Part shown: one piece after another, positions 22,781 to 33,972 of the stretch
Layout: each line of letters starts with the position of its first letter
Position numbering within the stretch: position 1 is the first letter of the stretch
Source of the DNA: Apoderus coryli
Lineage: Eukaryota > Arthropoda > Insecta > Coleoptera > Attelabidae
Length of the DNA stretch: 64,000 nt
Assembly (NCBI GenBank): GCA_911728435.2
Contig: OU452198.1
Coordinates: 23,532,001-23,596,000 of the forward strand
Direction of reading: 5' to 3'
Made by a program: the position numbers and the translations under genes
The notes under the pieces: generated by a model
Databases searched by the model: none
Told to the model about the DNA's origin: nothing
The model's input: the letters and a program-made list of their open reading frames with translations, nothing else

Positions 22781-23351
22781 GACCTGTACGAATTCAAACT
22801 ATCCGTCGACAGATATCTTTTGCTGATCCAGAAGAAGGCATTGTGTGACCCAGAAACACAGAACCTGGCTCTTGCACCAAAGAAACATGTTCTTCCACTA
22901 ACGTTCTTCTGTGAAGTCTGCCATCTATTTTTTCAAAAGACAATGTTTCATCTTTTCACCCGTCAAGGTAAATGGAATTTATTGCTTGCCCGGATTTTGA
23001 AAACTGTATGCAAAATTTAATTTCTTAAACTCTCTCTAGCTCTTTATAATTTACTTGTATCTATTACTTGCACTGACCATTTTTTTTATTACAAAGGCAA
23101 CATTTTGTAAAATAGGCGATACAGCTGCTACACCAGATCTGTCTGACAAACCATATCTGTCAAACATTTAAGCGGGAGTAGGAAGTTTAGTTCTACTTTT
23201 AGAATTGCTCTAAAGTTTGTAAAAGATATTTCCCAAGCTGCATTGAAGTTAACATCTCATCTAACAACTGAAAACTGAATAGAAATACAATAATCACTTG
23301 CTTGTGAGCAGCCGTCGATATCACGATCCGCTGCTATTAATCGTTTTCAGG

Positions 23352-23458
23352 CTAGCTGTTTATAACACATATTATGAAGGTTTTAAATTTCTATAAAAGT
23401 AGTGATGAGTTTTTTATAGAAATTTAAAAACTTCATAATATGTGTTATAAACAGCTAG
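23352..23458. repeat. Near-perfect hairpin, ~48-bp arms
   Basis: The arm starts CTAGCTGTTTATAACACATA and its reverse complement ends at 23458 with CAGCTAG. The spacer is about 10 nt (GTAGTGATGAG region). GTAGTGATGAGTTTTTT recurs just after the right arm, so the structure may have arisen by template-switch copying of the left arm. Confidence 0.85.
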
Positions 23459-23683
23459 TAGTGATGAGTTTTTTTTTCAAATACTAAAGTATATCTTCAG
23501 AAAAAATAAACCAAAAAGAACATTACAAGCTTATCTTTAAGGGCTGGTAGGGGACATAAGACAGATTACAATAAAAAAACCGTTAATAAACTATTTTTTG
23601 TAACAACAAACGGCATCTTTTGTGCCCTATTCAAAAACGAAATTCCAAAAATTAAAAAAAAAATGATTTTTCGGCCCACCCTA

Positions 23684-24530
23684 ATGTATACTATATAAAT
23701 ATACAGTTTGTTTCAGATGGCGCATTATTTTGATTCCAAATATCTTACATGGAATCAAAATAGTGCAGCACATGAAACAAAATGTATATTGGAATCAAAA
23801 TAGTGTACCGTATCAAACGACATGTATATTCTGTCAATATACATTTCGTTTTGTTTGACGCATTATTTTCATTCTAAATATCTTACATGGAATCAAAATA
23901 GTGCAGCACATGAAACGAAATGTATAATGGAATCAAAATAGTGTGCCGTATCAAACGACATGTATACTCTCGCAATATACATTTTGTTTTATATGACGCA
24001 TTATTTTGATTCCAAATAACTTACATGGAACCAAAATAGTGCAGCAAATGAAACGAAATGTATATTGGAATCAAAATAGTGTGCCGTATCAAACGACATG
24101 TATACTCTCGCAATATACATTTTGTTTTATATGACGCATTATTTTGATTCCAAATAACTTACATGGAACCAAAATAGTGCAGCACATGAAACGAAATGTA
24201 TATTGGAATCAAAATAGTGTGCCGTCTCAAACGACATGTATACTCTCTCAATATACATTTTGTTTTATATGACGCATTATTTTGAATCCAATTACCTTAC
24301 ATGGAAAGAAAATAGTACCGCACATGAAACGAAATGTATATTGGAATCCAAATAGTGTGCCGTATCAAACGACATGTATACTCTCGCAATATACATTTTG
24401 TTTTATATGACGCATTATTTTCATTCCAAATAACTTACATGGAACCAAAATAGGGCCTCATATAAAACGAAATGAATGTATAATCTGTCAATATACATTT
24501 CATTTTACATGACGTACTATTTTAATTCCA
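23684..24530. repeat. ~137-bp satellite with internal inverted repeats
   Basis: About six units, each containing GTGCCGTATCAAACGACATG (near 23810, 23945, 24082, 24223, 24358). Each unit also holds the inverted words TTTTGATTCCAAATA and TGGAATCAAAATAGTG, so single strands could fold. The last units are degraded. No gene. Confidence 0.9.
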
Positions 24531-25708
24531 CATATTCAACTAAAGAAATTGCTAAATTAGGTAATGGGAAATATTTTAAAGGGTTATTTTGCAGTAAAAA
24601 TAAGCAAAGCTAGCGCCCTTTAAGGTTAGGGAAAAAGTTGTTTTTATCTAATATCTCGACTATGGAAGAATTTGGAAGAATGAAATGTAGCAGTTAACTT
24701 CTAAGAAAATGTGAGTTGCTGGTAGTTTTCATAATACTTATTCGAACTACGATAGCGTCTCCTAAAATTGACATGTAACTAATTAAAATTCCTAAAAGAG
24801 CTCATCTCAATTATTAGAAGTCATAGTGCTTTATATAATTTAATATTGTCTACATTAGTAAATTAAATCAAGCAAACGTCTACATATGCTATTCATGTCA
24901 TAAAGAGTAGGGAAATAAGGAACACGTTCAAGGTTTTTGATTTACTTTAATCAATATATCATCCCCGGGGTGGTATTGGAGCGTGCATATTGGTGATAGG
25001 GATGAAACTTCCACATATATAATATTTATAATGTTTTAATTATAATCTGAAAACTAAGCTTTTTTGCGACAAAAGTTGACTGAGATATCATCGCTAAAAA
25101 TGTGCCAGTTTTTTTAGCTCGTTTATGTTAACATAATTGTTATTTACACATTTGACAAGACGATAGGTTTTTACTCAAGTTAACTTGTTAATAATAAATA
25201 GATAATATTTTCGCATTTTTATCGATTAATTATAATTAATGAGTAGAGCCTTTGGTGTAGGTAGACTAATTTGAACAAAACGTTTTATAAACCTTCACCA
25301 CAACACTTTTTTAAAACTCTACGAATTAATTATTATAGTAAAATAATCGAGGTCTTTCGTTTCACAAAATTATAATTTTAGTAGGTATCTATATTTGAGT
25401 ATTTTGTTAAATAAATAGATACGGAATTAAATATTTTCGTACATTTGGTTCTAGCTCTTTAATCACTTTCTCAATAATACCTCATCCTCTAATATAATAA
25501 AATTTAAATATTTCTAATAAAAAAAATACATATCTAGGTACATAATATCAAATAGGCACAAGATATAGTATAATTAATTCATTTCAAAAGCAATACAGTT
25601 TTACAGAACTGTGAAAATATGTATGTATTGTTATCAGATTAACTTGAAATACTTTGAGTGAAACTTAATTATCTAGTAAAAAGTAACAATTAAAACTATT
25701 TCATAGTG
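24531..25708. other. A+T-rich spacer
   Basis: I see no gene, RNA or element here. It separates the satellite from the 3' end of the BEL/Pao element. Confidence 0.5.
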
Positions 25709-26239
25709 TCAAGAATTCAGCGGCTCTTTAGGAGAGATTTATGAATGGACTGTAAACGGATTGATCTTAAAACGGCACCTTTAAAGACTTACCCTGATCT
25801 ACGACTCCTGCCGGTCTTCAGCTGGCCAGCACTTTCTTCCAGTAGCTTTAAAGACACTCACTCACATAAAGTTCGATTAGAACGTTGCGGTATTTGATAT
25901 ATTTGCGATTGAACAATAATAAAGCGGTTGAAAAATATATATTTTTTGCGTAAAACTATCACTACAGCGGTCAAGACGAATCTCTCTTGGTCAGTCGCGC
26001 ACACACAGCACGGAGGGCTATCGTTAAAGGTGTATACGCGATAACATTTTATTAACAAAAAAAAGTATTGATTTGGATTGAATAGAACATAGAACAATTG
26101 AAGATACGAGGAGAATATAAAAAGTAAGAGAGTTAGAATAAATTAAATAAAATTACAATTACTTCCAAATCATTAAATTTAATTAAGAAAAAAAAAAGAA
26201 TAAAAAATAAAAAAAAATAAATAACGTGGGGACATAACA
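25709..26239 (-). repeat. Probable 3' LTR of the BEL/Pao element
   Basis: Immediately after the pol stop, the minus strand has GGGCGGCA (polypurine-type tract) and then TGTTATGTCCCCACG, a start typical of BEL LTRs. The distal end is placed at a CTTGACA near 25709, giving about 530 bp, but no 5' LTR is available to confirm it. A 79-codon frame inside (25858-26097, minus) is LTR sequence. Confidence 0.5.
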
Positions 26240-26268
26240 TGCCGCCCAGCAAAAATACGCAGTATTTT

Positions 26269-29200
26269 TCAAAACTGGGTAAGCTCGTCCTCATTGAGAG
26301 GCAAAGGGCAGAGCTTGACCACGGGCCGTTGGAAAATACCTTTAGCGGTTTTAACAGAGGCTACACGCACAATTTGATCTGGACCAGGGTGAACCTCGAG
26401 AATACGACCTAATATCCATTGCAACGGTGAAAGCTGGTCATCTTTAATTAGGACTACAGTTCCAATTTCGATATTCCGTGAAGTTTTGTGCCACTTGCTA
26501 CGAGTGTGCAAGGTATGCAGATATTCTTTGGACCACCTAGTCCAAAAACTTTGATGCATCCTCTGAAGAAGTTGCCATCGATCGAGGCGCGATAAAGGAA
26601 TACTCTCCAAATTAGGTTCAGGTGAGGCCACGAGCGGTTCAGAGACTAGAAAGTGTCCCGGCGTTAATGCGGTGAAGTCAAGCGGATCATTGCTGACGGG
26701 AATAAGCGGGCGGGAGTTGAGAACGGCTTCAACCTGTATTAGGACAGTATTAAGTTCTTCGTAGGTTAAGACTTGTTCTCCCACAACTCGACAAAGATGC
26801 GTCTTGACAGACTTCACTCCTGCCTCCCAGAGTCCTCCGAAGTGGGGAGCTGAAGGTGGATTGAAATGCCACGAAACCGACTCCTGTGACGCGGCTTGAG
26901 AGGGGTAACGTTGAATTTCTTTGTTGGCTCCAACGAAATTGGTACCGCAGTCACTGTATAACTGTGAACATCGTCCACGTCGACTGATGAAACGGCGGAA
27001 AGCGGCTAGAAAGCCGTCAGTAGACAAACTGGAAACTAGTTCCAAATGAAGAGCTTTTGTGTTGAGACACACAAACAAACAGACATAAGCCTTGGTAGCT
27101 TTGGCACCTCGAAGTCTCGAGGCGGTCACCTTGAAAGGACCAGCAAAATCTAAACCTGTATGCAAAAAACATTTGACTGATTTGCATACACGAACAGATG
27201 GTAGTTCACCCATTGGGGGTTGCAAGGACTTCGGTTTGGTACGACAGCAGGTGATACATTTGAAAAGTCTACGACGTATTGTTCGTTTGGATGATATTAT
27301 CCAAAATTGTTGAGCCAACAAAAATTGTAGTGTTTGGGTACCGGCGTGGAGGTATTTCTTATGGAAAAAATCGATAATGATATTGGTTAAATGATGTTTG
27401 CTTGGCAAAAGAAGCGGAAATTTACTGTCATAAGGAAGCTCGGAGTGTCGAATACGACTACCGACACGCAGCATTCCTTTTTCATCTAAGAATGGATTCA
27501 AATGTAAAAATTTCTTATTCAGCGAGCGGGTCTTAGAATTATTTAAGCATAAAATTTCTTCAGTCAAACAAGTAGTCTGAACGAATTTAACAAGAACAAG
27601 TAGCGCATTATATTTTTCTTGAGCAGTCACAAACGGAGAAGAAGTTTTCTTCAAAGGATTGCGAAGGTTATGGATAAAACGAAGCATAAATGAGACTATA
27701 CGAATTAAAGTGCTTAGATCTGAATGATATAAAATAAGCGAATCCAGCATCGGGGTAGCGACCTCTATGAGAGCGAAAGTTAGCTTGCGTTCTTCTTGAA
27801 GGATTTCGGGAGATTCAGGGATTTCTAAAGACTGATTCATCCATGTACGAGAATCCTCAATCAGAAAAGTGGGGCCTTCCCACCATAACTTATTTTTAAT
27901 AAGTTCAGAGGGAAGAATACCGCGAGAGCCAATGTCGGCCGGGTTGTAATGAGAAGCAACATAGTACCAATTTTTCGGCGGTATGCGGTCTTGGATATAT
28001 GAAACTCGGTTAGATACAAAGGTTTTCCAGCGATGTGGTTCACCTTTGATCCAGTACAAACTAATCTGCGAATCTGACCAACAACAAATCTTGGAAAACG
28101 TGAGCCTATTTTGCAAACCTTGAGTTACAAAGGAAGTAAGACGTGCACATAGAACAGAAGCACATAATTCTAATTTTGGAATAGAAATTCTTTTTAAAGG
28201 TGCTACTTTCGATTTGGCACAAACACAATGAGAAGAGTATTTTCCTTGAGAAGTTTGAAATACAAAATAAATAACGGCGCAGTAACCCTTTTCACTGGCA
28301 TCGCCAAAGCAATGCAGTTCGCATGTGTATGAATTATCGACAACGATTTGTCTAGGAATCGCAAAATCGCTTAAACACAAAAATTCATGCTGGTATTGCT
28401 GCCAAAGTCGAACAATAAATTCATGAGGAGCCGCATCCCAACCTAACTTCAAAGCCCAAATCTGTTGAATCAGATGCTTCAAGAGAAAAATGAGCGGAGA
28501 CAAAATACCCAAAGGATCGAAAATCCGAGCTAGGGTAGACAAAATATTTCTCTTAGTGCAAGATGCCTCAAATGGTTGAATTTGAAATTGGAAATTATCG
28601 CCAGAAGGATTCCAGCGAAGTCCCAGTACCTTCAAGGAGGTGGAATCAAGATTATCGAAGTTTAACGAGTCTACACAAACATGTGAAGGTGGTAAATCGC
28701 GCAAAAGGCTTGGGTCATTACTTGACCATTTGCGCAATTCGAACTGACCTTTTTCAAGAAGAAGAATGAGTTCATTTCTTAAAGCCAAAGCCTCTGATTG
28801 CGTAGAATATGACACAATAATGTCATCGACGTATGTAAATGATCGAGGCGCTTCAGCTGCTAAAGGAAAATCAGCAGCATGTTGATCAGCAAGAAACTGA
28901 AGAGTCCGCAAGGCGAGAAACGGTGCAGATGAAATACCGTATGTCACGGTATTAAGACAAAAGTCTTGAATCGGTTCGTAGGGAAAAAAACGCCACAAAA
29001 TGCGTTGAAAATCGTGATGCTTGGAAGAAATTAGAATTTGGCGGTACATCATACGAATATCTGCGGTTAATACATAATCGAAAAGTCGAAAATTTAGTAA
29101 TAAAACTACAATGTCTGTCTGGAGTTTGGGTCCAACAAGCAGATGATCATTGAGTGAAGAACCCCCCGGACACTTAGCGGAAGCATTAAAAACTACGCGC

Positions 29201-31149
29201 AATTTGGTAGTTAAACTGTCAGGGCGTTGAATCGCGTGATGAGGAATGTAATACGTATGAAGAGATTCGGATACTGGCACGGCATACATATGTTGAAGGT
29301 CCAAGTATTCACGCATAAAATCTTTGTATAGTTCATAAAGTGAGGGCTGTTTTAGTAAGCGCTTCTCAAGTGATATGAAACGTTTAAAAGCCAAGTCGCG
29401 ACTTTGAGGAAATGTTGGGTTTGCATCTTTGAATGGGAGATCCACTACAAATCTACCAGTAGAAAGTTGAGAAATTGAATCAACATAGCTTTTCTCACAT
29501 AAAATCTCATCAGGACTCCGAGCCGAAACCCTAGGAACATCTTCAATCTCCCAAAGACGTTTAATATCTTCTTCCAAAAGGTTATTGCAAGTGCAAAATA
29601 GAGATACAGCTGAAGTTGAAGACGGTGGAGGAATTGAGTTATACTGACCCATAAGGACATATCCAAATATGGTATTAAAAGCAGTTGGAGTACCGCTCGC
29701 GCCAAAAATTTTTTGAGAAAGGAATATCTTTGGAAAAACATCTACACCAAAGAGCAAGTCGATAAAACCAGGTTTAAAGAAATTCGGATCAGCTAATTTG
29801 AGTCCTCTAATATGAGTCCAAGATGAATAGGGAAGAGTTTCGTATGGTATGACGTCACAAATTTTATACACAACCACAGCTTCTAGAGATAGCACTGAAG
29901 AAGGAGTATTTGAAGAGCGAATTAATAAGCTTACACCCCCAGTATGATTCTGAGAACTCATTGAGTCCAGACCTTTTAATTGAATAGAGCACGATTCGGG
30001 TTTAAGTCCTAGACGTTGAACGCCTTTGCGAGAGATAGCGGAAACCATGCTACCAGTGTCAATCAAACAGCGAAGGGTTTGATACTGACCTCGAAAATCC
30101 ATAACATCTACCATAGCAGTTGCAAGAAGAACCTTCGCAGGAGAATGTAAAAAGACAGCGTTCACTGTAGCAGCAGAAGTACTTGGGGTGGCCGGAACAT
30201 TAGCAGCCGGAGGAGAGTTTTGCGCCGTGCTAGGGTTTCTGGAAGCGGAACCAGAAGCAGAAGAAAAATGCAGGAAGGTATGATGCTTTTGACTACACTT
30301 CCTACATGTAGAAGAACTTTGACATCGAGAGCTGCTCAAACAGTTAATGCACAGATTTTTATTTTTAGCGAAGTTGTAACGATCGATAGGAGAGAGTTGC
30401 GAAAAGTCGGGACATTTGTAAATAGAGTGGTTAGAATTACAGTAAACACACTTAGAATTTGACGTTGTACCCTGAACGAACAATGACGAAGAGGTAAAAT
30501 GTGTTGGTTTAGGTTTGGTCGATTTAGGACTCTGTAATCTGGCAGTAATGGCATGAGTATCCAATGCAATACAGCGTTTCTTCAGATAATCATAAACCGA
30601 AGCATACTTTGGAATGTCAAAAGATTGATGAAAAAGTTCAAATTCAGCGGATGTGGAATCGTCAATTTTCTTGAGAAGTAATTGGAATAAAATGAAATCC
30701 CAATGTTCGACAGGAAGATTTAAAATTTTTAGCGCATCCAAATTTTGAGAAAAAACGTCTAATAGTTCACGTAATTTATTAGGATCATTTGCAACAAGCT
30801 TTGGAGCATTGTCTATTGCAGCCCAATGACCAGCAGCTATAGCACGTTTATTATGAAAACGATCATTTAAATTTTTATATGCAATGTCGTAGTTGTTAGA
30901 CGTTAGCGGAATACGAGAAATAACATTTAAAGCATTACCTTTAAGAGAAGAAAGTAAATAATTAAACTTTGATACATTATCTAAAGCGGAATTATTGTGA
31001 ATAATTGAATCAAACCGCGAAATAAATCCTTCGAATTGCAGAACGTCGCCACTAAAGGTTGGAATGTCAATAGATGGTAATGCGATTTTACTTTGAATAG
31101 ACGAGAAAGACTGTTCATCATTGCGAGATCTTTTGCGCTGCTCCACCAA
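26269..31149 (-). CDS. BEL/Pao retrotransposon Gag-Pol polyprotein, nearly intact
   Basis: A 1,626-codon uninterrupted frame. Residues 25-200 are the Gag region (DUF1759-like, with PTFSGDVLQFEGFISRFDSI). Zinc knuckles lie at about 234-246 (CVYCNSNHSIYKC) and 267-290. The aspartic protease core LIDTGS is at 362-367. Reverse transcriptase covers about 620-800, with RVVFNAS and the catalytic YVDD at 773-776. RNase H starts at CFGDASEKG near 935. The integrase zinc domain lies near 1225-1270. The integrase core has Asp in TGLDFAGPF, Asp in SDCGTNFVGAN and Glu in GGLWEAGVKS, followed by the C-terminal DUF5641-type domain. All catalytic residues I can locate are present. The left end given is a TTG inside the frame; the true Gag start lies upstream at 31372 behind one frameshift. 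The intact pol suggests recent activity or recent insertion. Confidence 0.93.
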   Translation of the reverse strand: MVEQRKRSRNDEQSFSSIQSKIALPSIDIPTFSGDVLQFEGFISRFDSIIHNNSALDNVSKFNYLLSSLKGNALNVISRIPLTSNNYDIAYKNLNDRFHNKRAIAAGHWAAIDNAPKLVANDPNKLRELLDVFSQNLDALKILNLPVEHWDFILFQLLLKKIDDSTSAEFELFHQSFDIPKYASVYDYLKKRCIALDTHAITARLQSPKSTKPKPTHFTSSSLFVQGTTSNSKCVYCNSNHSIYKCPDFSQLSPIDRYNFAKNKNLCINCLSSSRCQSSSTCRKCSQKHHTFLHFSSASGSASRNPSTAQNSPPAANVPATPSTSAATVNAVFLHSPAKVLLATAMVDVMDFRGQYQTLRCLIDTGSMVSAISRKGVQRLGLKPESCSIQLKGLDSMSSQNHTGGVSLLIRSSNTPSSVLSLEAVVVYKICDVIPYETLPYSSWTHIRGLKLADPNFFKPGFIDLLFGVDVFPKIFLSQKIFGASGTPTAFNTIFGYVLMGQYNSIPPPSSTSAVSLFCTCNNLLEEDIKRLWEIEDVPRVSARSPDEILCEKSYVDSISQLSTGRFVVDLPFKDANPTFPQSRDLAFKRFISLEKRLLKQPSLYELYKDFMREYLDLQHMYAVPVSESLHTYYIPHHAIQRPDSLTTKLRVVFNASAKCPGGSSLNDHLLVGPKLQTDIVVLLLNFRLFDYVLTADIRMMYRQILISSKHHDFQRILWRFFPYEPIQDFCLNTVTYGISSAPFLALRTLQFLADQHAADFPLAAEAPRSFTYVDDIIVSYSTQSEALALRNELILLLEKGQFELRKWSSNDPSLLRDLPPSHVCVDSLNFDNLDSTSLKVLGLRWNPSGDNFQFQIQPFEASCTKRNILSTLARIFDPLGILSPLIFLLKHLIQQIWALKLGWDAAPHEFIVRLWQQYQHEFLCLSDFAIPRQIVVDNSYTCELHCFGDASEKGYCAVIYFVFQTSQGKYSSHCVCAKSKVAPLKRISIPKLELCASVLCARLTSFVTQGLQNRLTFSKICCWSDSQISLYWIKGEPHRWKTFVSNRVSYIQDRIPPKNWYYVASHYNPADIGSRGILPSELIKNKLWWEGPTFLIEDSRTWMNQSLEIPESPEILQEERKLTFALIEVATPMLDSLILYHSDLSTLIRIVSFMLRFIHNLRNPLKKTSSPFVTAQEKYNALLVLVKFVQTTCLTEEILCLNNSKTRSLNKKFLHLNPFLDEKGMLRVGSRIRHSELPYDSKFPLLLPSKHHLTNIIIDFFHKKYLHAGTQTLQFLLAQQFWIISSKRTIRRRLFKCITCCRTKPKSLQPPMGELPSVRVCKSVKCFLHTGLDFAGPFKVTASRLRGAKATKAYVCLFVCLNTKALHLELVSSLSTDGFLAAFRRFISRRGRCSQLYSDCGTNFVGANKEIQRYPSQAASQESVSWHFNPPSAPHFGGLWEAGVKSVKTHLCRVVGEQVLTYEELNTVLIQVEAVLNSRPLIPVSNDPLDFTALTPGHFLVSEPLVASPEPNLESIPLSRLDRWQLLQRMHQSFWTRWSKEYLHTLHTRSKWHKTSRNIEIGTVVLIKDDQLSPLQWILGRILEVHPGPDQIVRVASVKTAKGIFQRPVVKLCPLPLNEDELTQF

Positions 31150-31372
31150 TTGATTATGTTTAGCTTTAGTAGTGTAAAATTTAATGTCAAAATTTCGACG
31201 GAGACTGTCTTCCTGTTGAAAAGCGGCATCATCATCGCTAGCTGCTATGCCTAAAAATAAAAAATAAATTTGGATCCTGTTCTGTTCGAACAGCTAAGTC
31301 ATAAGCTTCTTGGATGCGATTTATATGAACTTGGCGAGAAACCCGGTATCTTTTTAATTTATCTGCGGACAT
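31150..31372 (-). pseudogene. N-terminus of BEL/Pao Gag, separated by a frameshift
   Basis: The ATG at 31372 starts MSADKLKRYRVSRQVHINRI, the usual BEL Gag N-terminus. It runs to about 31262, where a run of T residues (TTTATTTTTTATTTTTAGG) shifts the frame. The main frame resumes with AASDDDAAFQQEDSL. An indel in a homopolymer could be a mutation or a sequencing error. Confidence 0.75.
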
Positions 31373-31650
31373 TTTTTTTTTTTAAAGTTGCAATGAACAA
31401 CGGAAATATAAAAATAGGAAAAAATACAATGAAGTTATAAGATAATTTAGTTTTTATTCAAACTTCGAAACGTGCAAAGCAAAAATTCAATTAATCGTCC
31501 TAAACAACAAAATTTAAAAGTAAAATTGATTGTACAGAAACAATAATATCGAAATTGGTACCTATAGTAAACCACCACACAAAAAACTCACTAACAACCG
31601 AGAAAACGCAGCCCGTAGTTGAATACTGTGTATTTTTCTGCTATAGTTAA
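31373..31650 (-). other. BEL/Pao 5' untranslated region; 5' LTR not found
   Basis: This lies upstream of the Gag start. I see no copy of the proposed 3' LTR here or further right, and no clear primer site. Either the 5' LTR was lost or the boundary with the virus-like region is a deletion. Confidence 0.45.
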
Positions 31651-32791
31651 TTCAATATATGCCCTCAGATATCGTAGTTAGATATCATCTAGACGACCTT
31701 ATTGAAGGAAATAAAAATTACGATGAAGATGATGATAATAATACAGTATAATAATTATTTTATGTATATATAATTTTGCTTTTATTGTGTGCATATAAAT
31801 ATATGATGGGTTTACTGTGATAACTGAAAAAAGATGTTTTTTTTTTTGTAGTTAGTATTGCAACAATAGGTGTTTATTACCAACCACAAAATTATTTCTA
31901 TACATTTTACTGCACATTCTATTGTATTCTATTATACCCAAAAATAATTTTAATCTATTGAGTACATCTGTGACTACCTACTGTATACTACAACTATAAA
32001 AGCTTGTTTTTTTACTATCTTCTTAGCACAGCAATAAAAATAGATATTTATGTGAGATGTCATTCTCAAGAATTTAAATTGATTTAATTTACTGAAATTT
32101 ACTTGTATATTATATGCTTTTCAAAACATAATAGGAAAAATGAAAAGAGAGGTTTTTTTTTATAGTTAATATGGGAACAATAGGTAAAGTGACTTTATTT
32201 ACCTGTTACAAAATTTTGTCTAGACTTTTTCCGTAGGAATGTATTAGCACAGCAATAAAAATAGATATTTATGTGAGATGTCATTCTCAAGAATTTAAAT
32301 TGATTTAGTTTACTAAAATTCACCTGTGTATTATATGCTTTTCAAAACATAATAGGAAAACTGAAAAGATAGGTTCTTTTATAGTTAATATGGGAACAAT
32401 AGGTAAACTGTGTGTTTATTGCACAACAACAAAATAAAGATATACATTATTTGTTGGGTTTTTGGAAGTAAAATGATATATATTACCTTTATATCTAAAA
32501 CAATTGATAGAATAGAATACATTTATTGCCTGTTACAAATTTTTATCTAGACTTTTTACTTTTTTGAAATCGATAATAATATGAGATTATTTTCATATAA
32601 CACATTTACATTATAAATTGTTTTTTTTCTAATAGATATAAAAAAAAATAAAACAAATCATTTTACTATATAATATATTTTATTTATAATTTTTTAGTGA
32701 TACAATGCCTACATTCCATAATCAAATATTTAATTTATAAACTTAATTTCGTGTTTACTACACCGTCTGAAATATTATAATCATATAAGAA
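31651..32791. other. A+T-rich non-coding flank of the capsid module
   Basis: No gene I can support. A 30-codon plus-strand frame at 31660 ends in Asp/Asn-rich residues and is unrecognised. A ~165-bp direct duplication lies inside. Confidence 0.5.
32023..32406 (+). repeat. Direct duplication, two ~165-bp copies
   Basis: 32023-32188 and 32244-32406 both start TTAGCACAGCAATAAAAATA and end GGGAACAATAGGTAAA, with a few differences. Flanking words CTGTTACAAA and TCTAGACTTTTT (32200 and 32530) extend a looser third repeat. Confidence 0.9.
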
Positions 32792-33970
32792 TCATGAATG
32801 ATAATTGCATATACTTTTACATTTGCAGGAAACTGAGATTTTTCGTGTTTCAAATTCTAATTTGATATCAACGCTAGAATGTTTGATTGCCTCTGGTTGA
32901 CAAGAACAATCGATAATGAAAACCGGGTTGTTTGGAAATTGACCCAAGCTTAATATTGGGTCGGAATGTTCTGTGTTATAATATTTTTGTTGAATATTCT
33001 GATATGTATGATATACTGCTCCATAAAGTTTTTTAGAGAAATCTAAATTCCATTTCTCATATGGATATACTGTTGAGTTTAAATATGTTCTTATATTGGA
33101 AATGTTTGCATGTATAAATTGCGTGGCATCCATATTAATGTTTTCATAATTCGAAATATTTTGAAATCCAATTATAATATAACGTGGTTTTTCGAGACTC
33201 GTAGTTATTCTAATCGACCATATGTCTGAGCTAGTTTCACGTAATTTCGGTAGTTCGTATAAGTCCCAAGACCGAAATGCTATATTAATTCGAGAATTTA
33301 GTCCTCCTTTATTAATTTTCATCATCAATTTCAACTTCTGACTATCTTCGGGAACTATGTGATTAATTTTCCATTCAATTTTATTTATTTTTAAAACAGC
33401 ACTTCCGTCACCAATATAACTATTATTATAGTTTCTAGCAATTATTAATATAAGTTCGTGGCGTACATTAATGAAAGCGCCCTTATAGTCTTCAGCAATG
33501 CCAAACAAGTATTTCAATGGCAATATACCGCTGAAAACATGACTAGTTGGATCCAGGATATCTTGGAAATCTTCGGACAAGCCCCAGCCACTAATACAAA
33601 GCCCTCTTTCTTGACTATATGGACATAATGCCATAGTTTTCAGGGAAGTTGTAATCCCCGGTTTCCTAATCATGGCGACTTGCTCATTCCCAATCTCATA
33701 TCTTATTTCTTCGAAAAGAAACGCTAATGAATTGTTTGATAAATAACAGGGTTTCTTGTCATCCTCAACTTGAAATGTTCCTTCAATATAAATATAACTC
33801 TCAGAAATGTCTAATATTAAGTCTTGGAAATTAACCGGAATTCGAACTTCATCTGAATTATTATATATGGGGCTACCGTAAGGTTTATATGTATATTCTT
33901 GAACGCTAGACAAGACATTGTCAAACACAGGCTCACCAAATATGTTTAATTTATTAGATAAGGATGACAT
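32792..33970 (-). pseudogene. Major capsid-like protein of a Polinton/adintovirus-like element, frameshifted at the C-terminus
   Basis: A 392-codon frame starting MSSLSNKLNIFGEPVFDN. Segments such as EYTYKPYGSPIYNNSDE, IRYEIGNEQVAMIRKPG, LPLKYLFGIAEDYKG and ELILIIARNY match, from memory, a family of uncharacterised proteins repeated in arthropod genomes that I associate with virus-derived capsid genes (double jelly-roll type). The first ~375 residues read well. Near 32835 the frame slips, and the family-typical C-terminal ending continues in other frames (a second slip near 32795), so this copy is inactive or nearly so. Its position beside penton-like, protease and pX-like genes on the same strand supports a virion role. 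Capsid identity rests on family memory and context. Confidence 0.65.
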
Positions 33971-33972
33971 AC

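Larger units (their letters stand above)
22108..23681. mobile_element. 1.57-kb TIR DNA transposon, TA target duplication
   Basis: The ends are GGGTGGGCCGAAAAT on the left and its inverse on the right (about 15 bp), each flanked by TA. Interior sequences near both ends are also loosely inverted (CCCCCTACC words at 22230 and 22366; GGTAGGGGAC at 23545). It inserted into the satellite. The interior has a degraded minus-strand coding fragment and one palindrome. A 66-codon plus frame at 22820-23020 is not recognised. I cannot name the superfamily from these ends. Confidence 0.75.

Noticed and set aside
25858..26097. 79-codon minus-strand frame after BEL pol
   Set aside because: It lies in the probable 3' LTR and contains no domain.
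27092..27313. Plus-strand frames opposite BEL pol
   Set aside because: Shadows of the 1,626-codon frame.
31640..31700. Helitron 3' end (short GATATC hairpin followed by CTAG)
   Set aside because: It is on the wrong strand for the Helitron at 36-40 kb and the hairpin is only six base pairs.
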